A stretch of DNA of 64,000 nt from Lobosporangium transversale. Its lineage: Eukaryota > Mortierellomycota > Mortierellomycetes > Mortierellales > Mortierellaceae. Positions 1-12,027 of this stretch are shown piece by piece. The notes beneath the pieces were generated by a model, which did no database searches, had not been told where the DNA came from, and saw only the letters and a list, made by a program, of their open reading frames with translations. The DNA lies in NCBI RefSeq assembly GCF_002105155.1, contig NW_019029021.1, positions 248,001-312,000 of the forward strand. Reading direction: 5' to 3'. The translations under genes were made by a program, and so were the position numbers. The first letter of the stretch is position 1. The number at the start of each line of letters is the position of its first letter.

Positions 1-1380
<1,380 letters not shown>

Positions 1381-1439
1381 AGAGCTTATTCAAAGATAGG
1401 TTACGAAGCCTCTCTTAATCGGGTGGAAACTTCCCTCAT

Positions 1440-1680
1440 TTAATTGACACTGTCATTTTCACCCAATTCATTCCGCTACTTCACCCTTGCTGCTGCGTCT
1501 TTGGACGTTTTTAAGGAGGCTCAAGTCTCTGATGATCCTGCATTCGACACCCAAGGGATTGAGGAATGACTATCCACAACTATTCACCGTGTTCCAACTC
1601 GAGTTACCAAAGAGGATATGGAAGTAGATGGTTACTATCATATCCCAGCATACTATTCCAATCAGCCCTCGGAATAAAAC
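1440..1680 (+). pseudogene. Degenerate coding fossil, unidentified
   Basis: One plus-strand frame reads like protein (segments such as SDDPAFDTQGIEE and RVPTRVTKEDMEVDGYY) but is interrupted by a stop near 1567 and ends at 1677. There is no start codon, no splice signals and no continuation. Composition suggests a decayed gene or transposon fragment. I do not recognise the family. It lies about 1.8 kb from the broken retroelement. Confidence 0.3.
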
Positions 1681-1999
1681 GCTAGCCACTCTAATATATG
1701 AAGGGCGGGTTTATAAAATTTTGTCACCAAGCCCAGTTATAGGGGCCTGAGACAGGTTCCCTTGCAACTTCTTTTTTGTAATGATGAGAGTCGTGCCACT
1801 AATCTTCTCTTCCCTGGAGTCTGTTCGAACATTTGAAATATGTGATTCCTACATATAAAAATAGATAAATGTATAAACCGTCAAGATCCATCATTTCCAT
1901 TGTTTATCCAATTGAGGGCGTTAACAGTGTAGACTCTTACCTTTTCCTTCACTTCCAAGTCATTTTCTGAGCACTCAGCTGTTCCTTGCTGCAAAACAG

Positions 2000-2463
2000 T
2001 GATCGATCAAATTCTGAGTGGACTTTGTTCTTGGCAATGGCAGCAACTTCATCCCGACCCATCATAGAAATTAGCCAAAGCCAGGGCAAAAAGCCGAATT
2101 CCTCTTGGGATTGGTTTTAATTTCGATAGACCCTTGATGGTAGAGATAAACGATTCTTCATTCCCTGCGGCCTCTAGAAATACCTTTGCTATTGCTGCCT
2201 AATAGATGTAAATTGAATGTGCCCACCAAAACTATGGATGTTTTACTTACAAATTTGTAAAAGAAGAATTGATCTCCCAATCATTGTTGCCTCAAGTGCT
2301 TAACTGTGCCAATGAGGGAAGTCCTCACAGCTCTCGCTACCGCCATCCTGAGCTTAAACTTCTCAGGGCGCTTTTAAGATGGCATTTGCGCGAGCCACAC
2401 CCCACCAATATTTCCGGCGCCAATCACGTCACGATCAAATACGCATCTATGGTAGTATTTTAA
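2000..2463 (-). pseudogene. Degenerate coding fossil, possible NAD-binding protein remnant
   Basis: On the minus strand the frame contains DVIGAGNIGGVWLAQM, which resembles a glycine-rich Rossmann loop (GxGxxG), followed downstream by FLEAAGNEESFISTIKG and ALALANFYDG. Stops and frame changes break it several times (for example near 2375 and 2045). No intact gene can be drawn. The dinucleotide-binding reading is inference from the glycine motif only. Confidence 0.3.
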
Positions 2464-3420
2464 CCTTAGTAGGGCTTGGAGCGGTTGGTACAGTAACAAA
2501 CGTACACTGAAGAAATACCTATGAATGCCATCTAGTAGTTCGCCATACTATTGCTGTTAGAGGCAAAGGCTTGAGCATACAATCAATCGGCTTTTGAAGC
2601 CTCGAATGGCAACCATTTTTAGATCTGTATAGAGATTCGGAACATACCTCTAGCGATAAAGGGTACACACATCACATCCATAGGGGTATTTATTCAAATT
2701 CATATCAAAGCATAGCTACAAGTTTATCTATGGGCATCATAAATAAAGCATCCATGGGAGGTGTTCTCTAGCAACTAGAACGTGTATATTAGGAATCTAG
2801 AACGTGTAGTAAACGTTCTTCGATATTTATAAGATATGTTTCTGCAAGATATTCAAGATGTTTTTTACGGTGCTCATACCGTAACACGAATTATCGTTAG
2901 TTTGTTTTAGTCACGTGGAGGGGATCGCCACCAACTATAACCAAGAAACTCTTTGGAGAACTGGCTGTTCTCAGTCAGGTAAAGAACCTCATCACTAGCA
3001 AAACATGGATCATTAAAGATTCCTTCTTTTGTACCAGAACCATTGGGGTACTGACTGTTCTCGTTCAGTCTGTATTGTTCTCTATTGTGTTTAAGAATAA
3101 TTTTGTCTTTCTGTAGCTGGAAGTGGCTGGCTTCACAAACCATCAAAAGACCCTTTTATTGAGGTATTGAGAAATGAGGCATGAGTTCCAAATTGACAGC
3201 GCATTGATTTACGTATAGGAACATGTCCATTTCTTAGTTGCTCATTTTTTTAAAAAAAACGTTAATTCTTACACATGTGTGAATTCAGATCAACGATTGA
3301 TTAAAGATCAACAAAGATCAGATCGTGCAGAAGAGATTTGTAATGTCAGGAATGAATCAGGATGAAGGGCAAATGCAATGAGAGAAGCAACGAGGAAGTT
3401 CATTTTGCTTCTCATTCCTT
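2464..3420. other. Gene-free spacer
   Basis: AT-rich sequence with no supported gene. A short minus-strand frame at 2907-3146 has two similar half-units (NENSQY and TENSQF) but no family resemblance. It is treated only as an observation. Confidence 0.4.
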
Positions 3421-3479
3421 CATTCCTAAAATTCATTAACATTTGAATTGCCAAGCTTTTCCTGGATCCTCAGCACTAC

Positions 3480-4240
3480 TCTACTCGCGGGCGGCCTGAT
3501 CCTTTGCCAGCCAGCTATCAGGATGGGAATGAAGTCTTTCCTCGAGAGACGTTCGAACGGTCCTGCGACAGATACTTGCTCTACCTGACGGTCAGTGAGT
3601 ACCATCGCCAGTACCTCGAGCAAGAACTAAACAAACTCCCTGAGGATCAAAAGACATGGGAGAAATGTGAGACGACTTTCCTTAAAATTGTCTTCACAGA
3701 ACAAGAACGTATGTCACAGTTCAAAAAACTTCTTGAAACTGGTCGCGGTGCACGCGAGACATACCATTAGTTCGCCATGCGTGTGGACCGAGACGTGCAT
3801 GCATATGGTGTCAGCGATGACAACGAGATGGCCATATCCCTCCTGACGGCCACAGTAAAGGCTTTCATGCATGACATCATGATCATGAGGTTACAAGTCC
3901 TCAAGCAAGAACCTGTGCTCGCCTTTAAGTCGATTTCCGTGTTCACGAGGATTCTGGGAGGGCTCACTGGTTCCCATATCCCACAAAAAACCGTCGGCAA
4001 TGACAATCCGTCACCTTATCGCCGTGCACGAGCGCCTGACTATGAAAGGTTTAATCCTAAGGGCAAAGCCCACAATGAAGAGGCCAAAACAAAGCTCCTC
4101 TATGACTGCTAACCATGTGGCAAAAGTTTCTCTCATAGCACGGAAGGACACAGACAATGTTCGAAGTGCAATACACGAGGACATCTGGCGTCCGAATGCA
4201 CCAGACACATCAATAGATCTGGTAAAAATAGTCTTAATTT
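3480..4240 (+). pseudogene. Gag-like fragment with CCHC zinc knuckle
   Basis: A gag-type helical region (TFLKIVFTEQERMSQF, then a frame rich in K/E/R) is open to a TAG at 3768-3770, continues in the same frame to a TAA near 4110, and then reads through a zinc knuckle CSKCNTRGHLASEC (C-x2-C-x4-H-x4-C) at about 4158-4200. The perfect knuckle spacing shows a nucleocapsid-type RNA-binding domain. Two in-frame stops make it a relic. Neighbouring sequence continues into a linker rich in S, N, T and P. Confidence 0.7.
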
Positions 4241-4639
4241 AAATAATAGTCCTTCATTGAACAAGCAAACAGCCACTAATATTAATACACAGGCCCCAAC
4301 AAGCCCGCCTCGGCCAATCGTTAACCGAGTAGATCTTAGTTAGAAGAATATAATAATAAAAACGCAGGAACTTCAGTGTATCCCAAAAATATACTAGCTC
4401 TACCTCATCGTGCTCAAACATATCGAGACCCATTTCTCTTGAAACCACCATTGATGATTTTTGACACTTAGCCTAGAATCTCTAGAAACAATCGATCCTA
4501 GAACATTACTTTGGCATGATCAATGCGTCACTGCTACACTTGCATTCAAATTTACACCCGTATCTTATCATATAAAAGATTCATCTTTGTCCTTCTCGAA
4601 TGCTACTCCTAACGATGACATCCATACCTTGGCCAAACT

Positions 4640-4910
4640 CCATCTTTATCAAGGGAGGACTGACAGAAAGATCATAGTTTTTGTTCACTTCGAAGGGGAA
4701 AGTACGAAGCTTTGGTTGATACAGGCGCAAGTGTTACATGTGTCCGAAAAGACATTGTTCTTAAATACAACAAAGTTATCTCTCCTGTTTCAGGTGTTGT
4801 CACTCTAGCTGATAAAAGCTTAACAATCCCCCGTATAGGATTGGCCGAAAATGTAGAACTCGCGTATGGCAGTAGGAACGTGTCTGCGACATTAGAGGTG
4901 ATCAATCGAT
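4640..4910 (+). pseudogene. Retropepsin-like protease fragment
   Basis: The frame starting near 4700 contains LVDTGASVTCV, the aspartic protease active-site loop (D-T-G), followed by a strand-rich stretch through GVVTLADKSLTIPRIG. It is in a different frame from the sequence just upstream (about 4461-4700), so a frameshift separates them. The second half ends abruptly at about 4905 where integrase sequence begins. Confidence 0.65.
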
Positions 4911-5484
4911 CATACCCCCCTTATCATCGGGGCAATGGTGTTGCTGAAAACCATGTCAAAATTCTATGTCAAATGATTAGAAAACAAAGGCGTGGATAGT
5001 CATGCTCCGTTTGTCCAACTAAGTACCAATACTCGAATAGTGAGTCTCCACAACTCCTCCCCTTTTTCTCTATTTTTTGCGCGCAAAACCAATGGCTTCA
5101 GCAACTATACCGATATGGATAGCAAACCAATGGGTCAAGAAGAGTTACTTGAAAGACTCAAATATATGACGGAAATGGTCTTCCCCGCGATTCGACGTAA
5201 GTTTAAGCGAGCTCAGCAAAAAAATGATAGAATGCTTTAATGCCACTATGCTTCTGAAAGAATTCCCTGATAGAGTTAAGATCATGACTCTCGATCCGAT
5301 CCGTGGTAATAAACTTACTCCGCGCTATGAGGGGCCCTACACTGTCGTGAACAAGAGTTCTCATGGCTCCTATATTCTTACAGGCACAATTCTGGCCAGA
5401 CATTGTGCTCCATCTCTATTGAAACTTGTACTTGATGGCTTTGAAGATACTGGCACATATGAAATGGATAAGGTTGTTGATTGA
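4911..5484 (+). pseudogene. Integrase distal fragment
   Basis: Starts with YHRGNGVAENHVK, matching the end of the integrase catalytic core around its third acidic residue (PxGNGxxERxx in the family; here AENH). It continues in a second frame through HNSSPFSLFFARK and a helical stretch to 5240, then a third frame (5224-5484) with the GPY-type C-terminal motif RYEGPYTVV. The N-terminal zinc domain and the first two acidic residues are gone. Frame changes near 4998 and 5230 show decay. Confidence 0.65.
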
Positions 5485-5781
5485 TCATCGGCAGTGCCTC
5501 GTCTCCTCACGAGTATGAATACCTTACTTTGGTGGAGAACTTTTTTCAATTGTTACTAATATAGAAAGGCAATTCGCCTTTGCACGTGGCTTCGACCTCA
5601 ACGTATCTTAAACATGATCTTAAGGGGAGAGAGAAGAAAGTGACTCGCATTATCGTATGTGTTAAGAATATCTATTTACATCGTAATTTCCGAAGGGCTT
5701 CGGAGGCCTTACCATTCGCCATCACATCTTTTCAATTGTCTTTCTCCTCCCTTTCCTTGTTTGTCTCATCACATCACAACC
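5485..5781. promoter_or_regulatory. Spacer between retroelement remnant and complex I subunit gene
   Basis: Contains the region where a 3' LTR would be expected and the leader of the next gene. A short GC palindrome CCGAAGGGCTTCGG occurs at about 5691-5704. A pyrimidine-rich leader runs at about 5730-5760 before the ATG at 5782. No matching copy of this stretch was found upstream of the gag remnant by eye. Confidence 0.35.
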
Positions 5782-6862
5782 ATGGCTAAATCGGCTTTTT
5801 GGAACACGGTTCGCAAGGCTCTCACTGTGGTATACACTCGTACAACATTCATACTTTATTTGAACATCAGACTCTTCAGCCAACCAGCCTTGATGGAAGC
5901 AAGCATGGCATGTTGAATAACGCGACTTTCTCGGCTGTAACCTTTTTTTTTTGTTTTTTTGTTTTTTTCTTCTACGATATCAATAGAACCCCAAAGTTTC
6001 GACGGGTATGCCCGATCCAAAGGAATTCCGTTTTATCGCACCTGGGTAATAATAAGATCACTAGTGTTTTTTATTTTTTTTAGGACAAACAAAGGAGCAG
6101 CTGTCATTGGATCGTGGGATATATATCTGGATTAACATAGTCATCATACTGTTTCTTTATATTAATTGTCATAGTGGTCAGCCCCCAACCTTCGTTCCCA
6201 AGGATCCCTTGGCTAACGACATTGCACAGAATCCTTACTATGGGCGTGATGTCAGGAGAAACTATCCCCGTTTGGCGGTTTACTCCCAAGAGGAGGTTGC
6301 AGGATTGATTGCTGCAAAGGAAGCTTTGGCGTAAGTCATCATTTTCCTTTTTTTTTTTTGTAATTATTATTAGCTCTCACACATTTATGGGTGGCTTTAC
6401 AAATGCAAGGAAAGGAAAGACAATTATGATGCCTTCGGTCGTAAATCAGCTTCAATTAAAAGGAGAAACTTTCTATTCTATTGTCATCTTGATCTTTTTG
6501 GACGGGATCAATTTTCATTAGCATTGGATCTGGCGAGTCTGCTATCACCAAAGCTGCTGAGAATGTCTCCTTGACTGAGGTGATCAAGTCTGTAAAGTCG
6601 CCCCTGTACACACCAGACAACCTCCCACCCACTCCTGTTATTAAGAGTAGCAGGCATAAATGGGTCCTCTCTCCAGACCAGCCCCCTGTTGATCAAGGTA
6701 ATGATCATTTAAGACTGTGAGCTTGGAATTTGAATCAATTGATCATGCCTTTTTTTTTTTTTTTTTTTTTTTTTGCAGAGACTGATCTCATTGTATTTAC
6801 TTGCTGATTTGTCACTTGGATGAATAGGCACCTACTGGACCATGCGTAATATGAAAACTGCC

Positions 6863-6868
<6 letters not shown>
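5782..6868 (+). CDS. Probable NADH:ubiquinone oxidoreductase accessory subunit (NUZM / 21.3 kDa type)
   Basis: Five exons give a 159-residue protein: 5782-5829, 5987-6045, 6175-6330, 6522-6697, 6828-6868. All phases close and all introns have GT-AG ends. Features resembling the fungal NUZM subunit: an early short helix, the NPKVSTGMPDP segment, then the central motif ENPYY-type (AQNPYYGRDVRRNYPRL), a small GSGES loop, and a C-terminal SPDQPPVDQGTYWTMRNM. The family is a peripheral accessory subunit of mitochondrial complex I in fungi. No cleavable presequence is obvious. The stop codon is embedded at the start of a 31-base A tract. The assignment rests on remembered family motifs and is moderate. 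Confidence 0.55.

Positions 6869-6897
<29 letters not shown>
6867..6897 (+). repeat. A31 tract fused to a stop codon
   Basis: The TAA stop of the complex I subunit gene at 6866-6868 is the first part of a 31-base run of A. Similar tracts follow the stops at 8060 and 29714. Confidence 0.9.
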
Positions 6898-6899
<2 letters not shown>

Positions 6900-7424
6900 C
6901 CGGAAAGGAGAAAACCAAGTGAAACTCTTTACCATTGTCATGTCTCATCATCAACTATATCCGAGTTCCAAGAAACCAGCGACATCAACCATCATAAAAA
7001 AAAATTTTGCCCCCCCCCCCTAGACGATGTCCAGGCATACGATTAGATATAAATATATATATAAATATAAAAGTAAAGTGAAAAGAAAAGTAAAAGTAAA
7101 AGAAAAATATATAGTGGATAATAAAAGGTGTAGTGCAATCCAAAGGTTCCGAGAATGTGTGATTCTAATATTCTCGCCGACCAAGATATCATCGGGATTC
7201 ACATTCATAAATCTGCTATTTAATCTGGATTGGAGCTTTTGTTTTTATTATGATGCGACCTATCATGCGGTGACTGAACTGGTATAAAAAAAAAAAAAAA
7301 AAAAGAGTGAAGGAATGGACTATGAAATTACTTCTACAGTTCATTGCTAAATTCTTTTTTTTTTTTTTTTTTTTTTTTCCTTCAACCGAATTATCTTCTT
7401 GCTGCCCGCTGATATAGTTACATC
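6869..7424. other. Intergenic spacer with homopolymers
   Basis: Holds the end of an A tract (to 6897), a C10 run at about 7011-7020, an A tract at about 7288-7304 and a long T tract at about 7357-7378 just upstream of the next start codon. No gene is supported. Confidence 0.6.
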
Positions 7425-9534
7425 ATGAGATACTATAGTATTATACATTTGCTGCTCTTCCTGATCTTGCCACTTATGACAGTTGTTGTGGCCTCTACCG
7501 CTGATGAAGTGACCACATCTCCTTCCATTAACAACGCCAACGATGTGTTGATCCCTTCAAGAACTGCTCTTCAATCTAGAACAAACGCCCCTCAGTCTCG
7601 ACAATTAGTTGTTCCATCGCCAATCCCTTTTTCGAGCGAACAAGGCTTATTTTCGCAGACTAGAACGGATGCGCCGTTGACGATGATTGAAGAAACTGAT
7701 AAAAGTATCAAGAAAACTTTTGATAGAGTGAGGCATGGTAAAATAATCAGACGGCAGAATGCGGCTCATATGACTGCAGGGGCTAGAGTTGGGAGCCAGG
7801 AAGCTGTGATGACAGACACTGTCATTCTACCAATTATCAACATCCGACCCCATGCAGCAGAAGCTCAAGGGGGGGGAAAGGCAGCGGTTTGTAACTGCCC
7901 GTTGGTGTCTTCCATTCCAAGGTTATCTCGCGCTCCGGCACGACTCTTGTTGGGACGGTCATACCAAGGTTGTGATACAATTGCAGCAGATAGCTGGTCA
8001 GGACACGACGATGATGAGGCTTGTAAAAAAGGACATAGCAGAGGCCGTCGCCCTCATTAAGAAAAAAAAAAAAAAAAAAAAAAAAGGACCCAAAGATAGT
8101 TTTTTTTTTTTTTTTTTTTTTTTTTTTCGATAGTATGAAACTTGCTTTTATTTTATATGACCAACAACACTTTTCCCTCTGAGACTATGATGGGCAAAGC
8201 ACATGAGACCTCACATCTTTTACTCTAGTACACTGCAATAAAAGCAAGGCCAAATAAAAGCTTTTTTCTATGGTCTTGGGCTTTGCAGCAGATCCTGCTT
8301 TAACGTTTTTTTTTTTTTTTTTTTTTTTTTTTTTGGCTTAATGAATATTTATGCAGAAAAGGTTGAAAATAAAATAAAAAGGATTGTGCCACAAACAGCA
8401 GGGTCACCATCGAACAAATTCCTCGATATAAATGTCGCCTCTTCTGTCTCTGAAAAATATCAGCCCTTTCGCTCCTGTTTAATATTTCCAATCGACAGTT
8501 TGAGAAACGCGTGAGCATGAGTGTACAAAGACTTTAAAGTTATAGGTCTGTGCTTTATTTTTATTTTATTTTTTTTTTCAGGTACAGAAAGGGGGACTTA
8601 ACTAAGCCCATTCAAACTTGGACTACAGCATCCATGGCACTGTTGAGTGGTGGTGATCGCATCTGTTTGACATGCACGTTTTACTTGCCCAAACATCGGA
8701 ATATTTCCTCTGTGGATTAGTCAAGCGATTGGCAGATGGTTGAGACAGGCACATTAAACGTTTTAAATTTATTTAGTCCTACTTGGGGATCTTACACCTT
8801 AATCTGATTTTTTTTTTTTTTACTTCTTTCACTTCTACTGCTGTGCTTGTTCTCGTTACCATTGTCATTGTAGTTATGCGAGAGAAAGGAAAAAGTAGAG
8901 ACAAGGCACAGTCGGGGTTTGTAAGATCTCCTTTATACTGTTATATTTTGCCTTGTTAAATTTTCATTGATGAAATGGATGGCACTCTTGCGCAACCAAA
9001 GGAGTGAAAACTGGAAGCTTATCATCAAGGATTTGTTTCTGTACTAGCACTAAGCGAGAGTTCTGCAGCTACGGAACGCGTGTGGGGCGGAGTATCATCC
9101 GCTTTCGTACCCTCAGTGGTGCCTAGCTCTGGGCTGGTCACTTCAGACGATGAGTCAGACACAGCCATCTCAGACACCTTAGACACATCAGACACGGAAG
9201 CTATGGAAGCACCCTCTGCCTCTAGAACCAACTGGAAATCAGGCCTCAAGATGCTACAGAATGCCGAGATTGTTTCTGATGGATCGTCCTCAAGTTTTGA
9301 GAGGTGAACATGATGATGGAAACAGTGCTAAATTCAGAAGGATCTCAAGCTCGTCACTTCGCTACCAATGGTCGGTCGTTCTTGCCTTATATCGAATACC
9401 GTCACCTGCTTGAAGAGAAAAGCTCAGGAAAGTCGCATACGACTACGGAATTGATTCAATCTTTCAGCTTGATGGAGGGAACAATGCATGATATTAGTTT
9501 CATGTTTTACTCGCAATTGCCTTTTTATATATAA
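7425..9534 (+). CDS. Putative secreted or single-pass membrane protein, exon structure uncertain
   Basis: ATG at 7425 opens a 211-codon frame to 8060 that begins with a clear signal peptide (hydrophobic IHLLLFLILPLMTVVVAS, residues about 7-24), followed by an S/T-rich segment. Downstream there are coherent exon-like blocks: about 8403-8507 ending at a GTGAGC donor, about 8581-8710 after a T-rich CAG acceptor in matching phase, and about 8826-8921 encoding a hydrophobic TM helix (AVLVLVTIVIVVM) followed by basic residues and a GTAAGA donor. An acidic S/D/T-rich stretch at about 9040-9307 could be the cytoplasmic tail, and an open frame continues to 9534. The joins between the first block and the rest, and after the TM, could not be closed in phase. 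It may be one receptor-like gene or two. No family is recognised. Confidence 0.4.
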
Positions 9535-11480
9535 AAAGGATAATATATACTAAAATATACTATAGCTTGTTGAAACTCTATGGATAGCGAGGAGTCAAAG
9601 AATGAAAAGCAAGCCAGAGAAAAGAGGACAGGAGTCGTTGGTGGCTAGAGTGAAAAAAAAAAATACATGTTATCAAATTCCTCATCTCGGATATTGCAGA
9701 AAGTTTCATTCTATACAGGCCATTGATCTTTCAGCCACGGAGGAAATCATTCAATTAAAAAAAGGATTGCTAGAAATAAACGGTAAAAACAAGTCAGGCT
9801 CCGAGTAAAGCCATACTGTGATCAAGAAGAGAATGGAGTAAGGAAAAAAAAAAACGACTAATGCTCATGTTTACAACGTGCATCACTTTCAAGAGCAATT
9901 TTTTAAAAAAAGGGAAAAGGGAGGAAGAAAGGGGATCAAGCGAGGAATGGAAAGGGGAGAACTTGTGCAAGTAGGGAAACGGAAAAATTGGCACAGCTCT
10001 CATGCTTTTTTTATATTATGCCGCTTTTTTTTGGGACGAGAATAGCTTAAAAAAAAGAAAAAGAAAAAAGCATTGCTCATTTTCTGTGCTCACAACATGA
10101 CTAAGGGAAGCTCATGTAGTATATCAACGAAGAAACAAGGAAAATAAAAAAAATAAAAAAAGGTCGTTTTTCTTTTTCATTGGAATGGTATCGTTATCGC
10201 CTGTGTGATACGGTGTAAATGTACTTGTTTTTTTTTTTTTTTTTTTTTTTTTTTTCATCTACGATCTGAATTCGAATGGCAACCGTTTCTTGAAAGATAC
10301 TAAAATAAATAATAATGCTTAGAGAAGCATAGTTGAACGTTCTAAAGGAATAGCCTTTTTTTACCCCTATCCATTTAATAACTGCATCCCGATACTATCA
10401 GCTGACAGAAAGATGAATACAGCGTCCTTTTTTCAGGAGGAAAAAAAAAAAAAAAGAAAAAAGAAACAAAGCAGTAAACCGCCATCTTAATGAAATGAAT
10501 AACTTTTGGAGTCGCTCTTTTATGATCGATAGCCTCAAACGCTCACAATCTTTTCCTTTTACCTTTTTACCCTTTTTTTTTCCACCTTGGTGCTGTTTTA
10601 ATAGCAACTTGCATGGCAGGGAGGTGACGACAGATATAACCTTGGTAGAAGGGATGACAAAGACAAGCTTAAAAAAAAAAGAGCTAAAATAAAAATAAAA
10701 AAGAAAAAAAGAAAAATAAACAAGTTCTGCACACCAAGTTTAATACGTATATTTATATATTTATATATTTATACATATTCATCACGATACATGCGTGTAT
10801 CAGGGGAAGGAGATTGCAGATCAAAATTTAAGCTCGTTCAGGATGACAAAGCCTTTCTTTCATGTTTCATTACCTTTTGGAAGCAAGGGGAGCTGCATTT
10901 CGTTTAAGGATCCCTTGCTCACACAAGCATTAATCGACAAAAACGGAACTTTGGTGCTATGCTCTTTTAGGATTTTAAAAAACAAAAAAAACAAAGAAAA
11001 ATAAAAAACAAAAAGAAAGATGCATCAAGCCCCGTCATTGTAAACCTAAAGTATATAAGATAAATGAGCAGGGGTGAAGAAGAAGAAGTATAGAAGAAGA
11101 AGAAGAAGAGGATGAACAAACAAGAAGATGAAAGAAGAAAGAAGAAAAAGGCAAAAAATAGACTCAAAAAAAAAATCAAGAGTAGTAATATGAAAGAAAG
11201 AATGAAGGAAAGGAAAAGAAGGAAGGAAGAAAGAAAATGCCGTTTTTTTTTTAGTTGAATGAATGCCCATGTCGATGCACATAAATGAATGTATCGACAG
11301 ATTTGTTATACATACAAGAGCAGCTCGTCTTAGATAATGTTCATGCTTTGTTAATTTGTGAAAGAGCGATCCCACTCTGTTTAGGCTAGACAAGAGCTTA
11401 ATCAATTGATGGCCCCAAAAAAAAAAGAAAAAAGAAATTTTAAAGAGCAAAAAAAAAAAAGCAAAGACCTAGATATAAAA
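9535..11480. other. Long gene-poor spacer with homopolymer and purine tracts
   Basis: No gene with protein-like composition was found. It contains a long T tract at about 10229-10255, several short A tracts, an ATTTAT-type run at about 10749-10775, and a purine-rich GAA/GAAGA tract at about 11075-11235. Short open frames here (for example 9602-9808 and 10795-11004) lack splice context and family resemblance. Confidence 0.5.
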
Positions 11481-11817
11481 AGGATTTCTTCTTTCTTTCT
11501 CTTTCTTGGTCATCCTTCATTTTCTGCCCACTTTCTCCTTTTTCTCTTTTCCTCGTCCCTCTTCCTCTTCCTCTTCTCCCCCCACACATCTTATCTTGTG
11601 AATCCATCTATATTTCAAACACTTGCATTCCATTCTCATCTCGCGTTCATCCTTCTGCTTCTCTCTTTTCATTCTTTTTCTTTACGTCGCTCTTATTCTT
11701 TAGCAACATCCATTGACCCCATCCTACTTTTTCCTTGCTTTTCTTCTTTTCTTTTTTTTACGGTTACACTACTTTTTTTCCTTTTTTCTTGTTCTATCTG
11801 AATCAAATTGTACAATA
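11481..11817 (+). promoter_or_regulatory. Pyrimidine-rich leader of the thioredoxin-like gene
   Basis: About 330 bases with strong C/T bias on the plus strand (CTTTCT, TCCTCTTCC and similar runs) end directly before the ATG at 11818, preceded by TACAATA. CT-rich leaders are common upstream of well expressed fungal genes. The promoter role is inferred. Confidence 0.4.
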
Positions 11818-11995
11818 ATGGCTCCTCAAATTGCCTCAATCATTGTCGAATGCAGGTCTCAGGAACAGCTCGAACAGATCATTCAAAATACTAAAAAGGT
11901 TGTTGTGCTCTACTACAGCTATGCCATGCCGTAAGTCATCAATACAGTACAAAAGGAAAAAACATTGCTTTTCATATAGATCTTTGTGTCAATTG

Positions 11996-12027
<32 letters not shown>

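Larger units (their letters stand above)
3480..5484 (+). mobile_element. Broken Ty3/gypsy-like LTR-retrotransposon with RT/RNase H missing
   Basis: Plus-strand remains of a gag-pol element, in order: a gag-like region (3480-4112, stop at 3768), a CCHC zinc knuckle, a retropepsin-like segment with DTGAS, then directly the distal part of an integrase and its C-terminal domain (RYEGPYTVV). Reverse transcriptase and RNase H, which in Ty3/gypsy elements lie between protease and integrase, are not present: the protease frame runs into integrase sequence near 4905-4915. Multiple stops and frame changes mean it is non-functional. Clear terminal repeats were not identified by eye on either side. Confidence 0.75.

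Noticed and set aside
8300-8518. Minus-strand frame with a poly-lysine end
   Set aside because: Shadow of the plus-strand exon-like block; the lysines come from a T tract.
9025-9249. Minus-strand frame opposite the acidic tail
   Set aside because: Low complexity reads open on both strands; the plus strand has the TM context. Not excluded completely.
10967-11450. Minus-strand phenylalanine/serine-rich frames
   Set aside because: They are translations of the GAA/GAAGA purine tract and have no protein-like composition.
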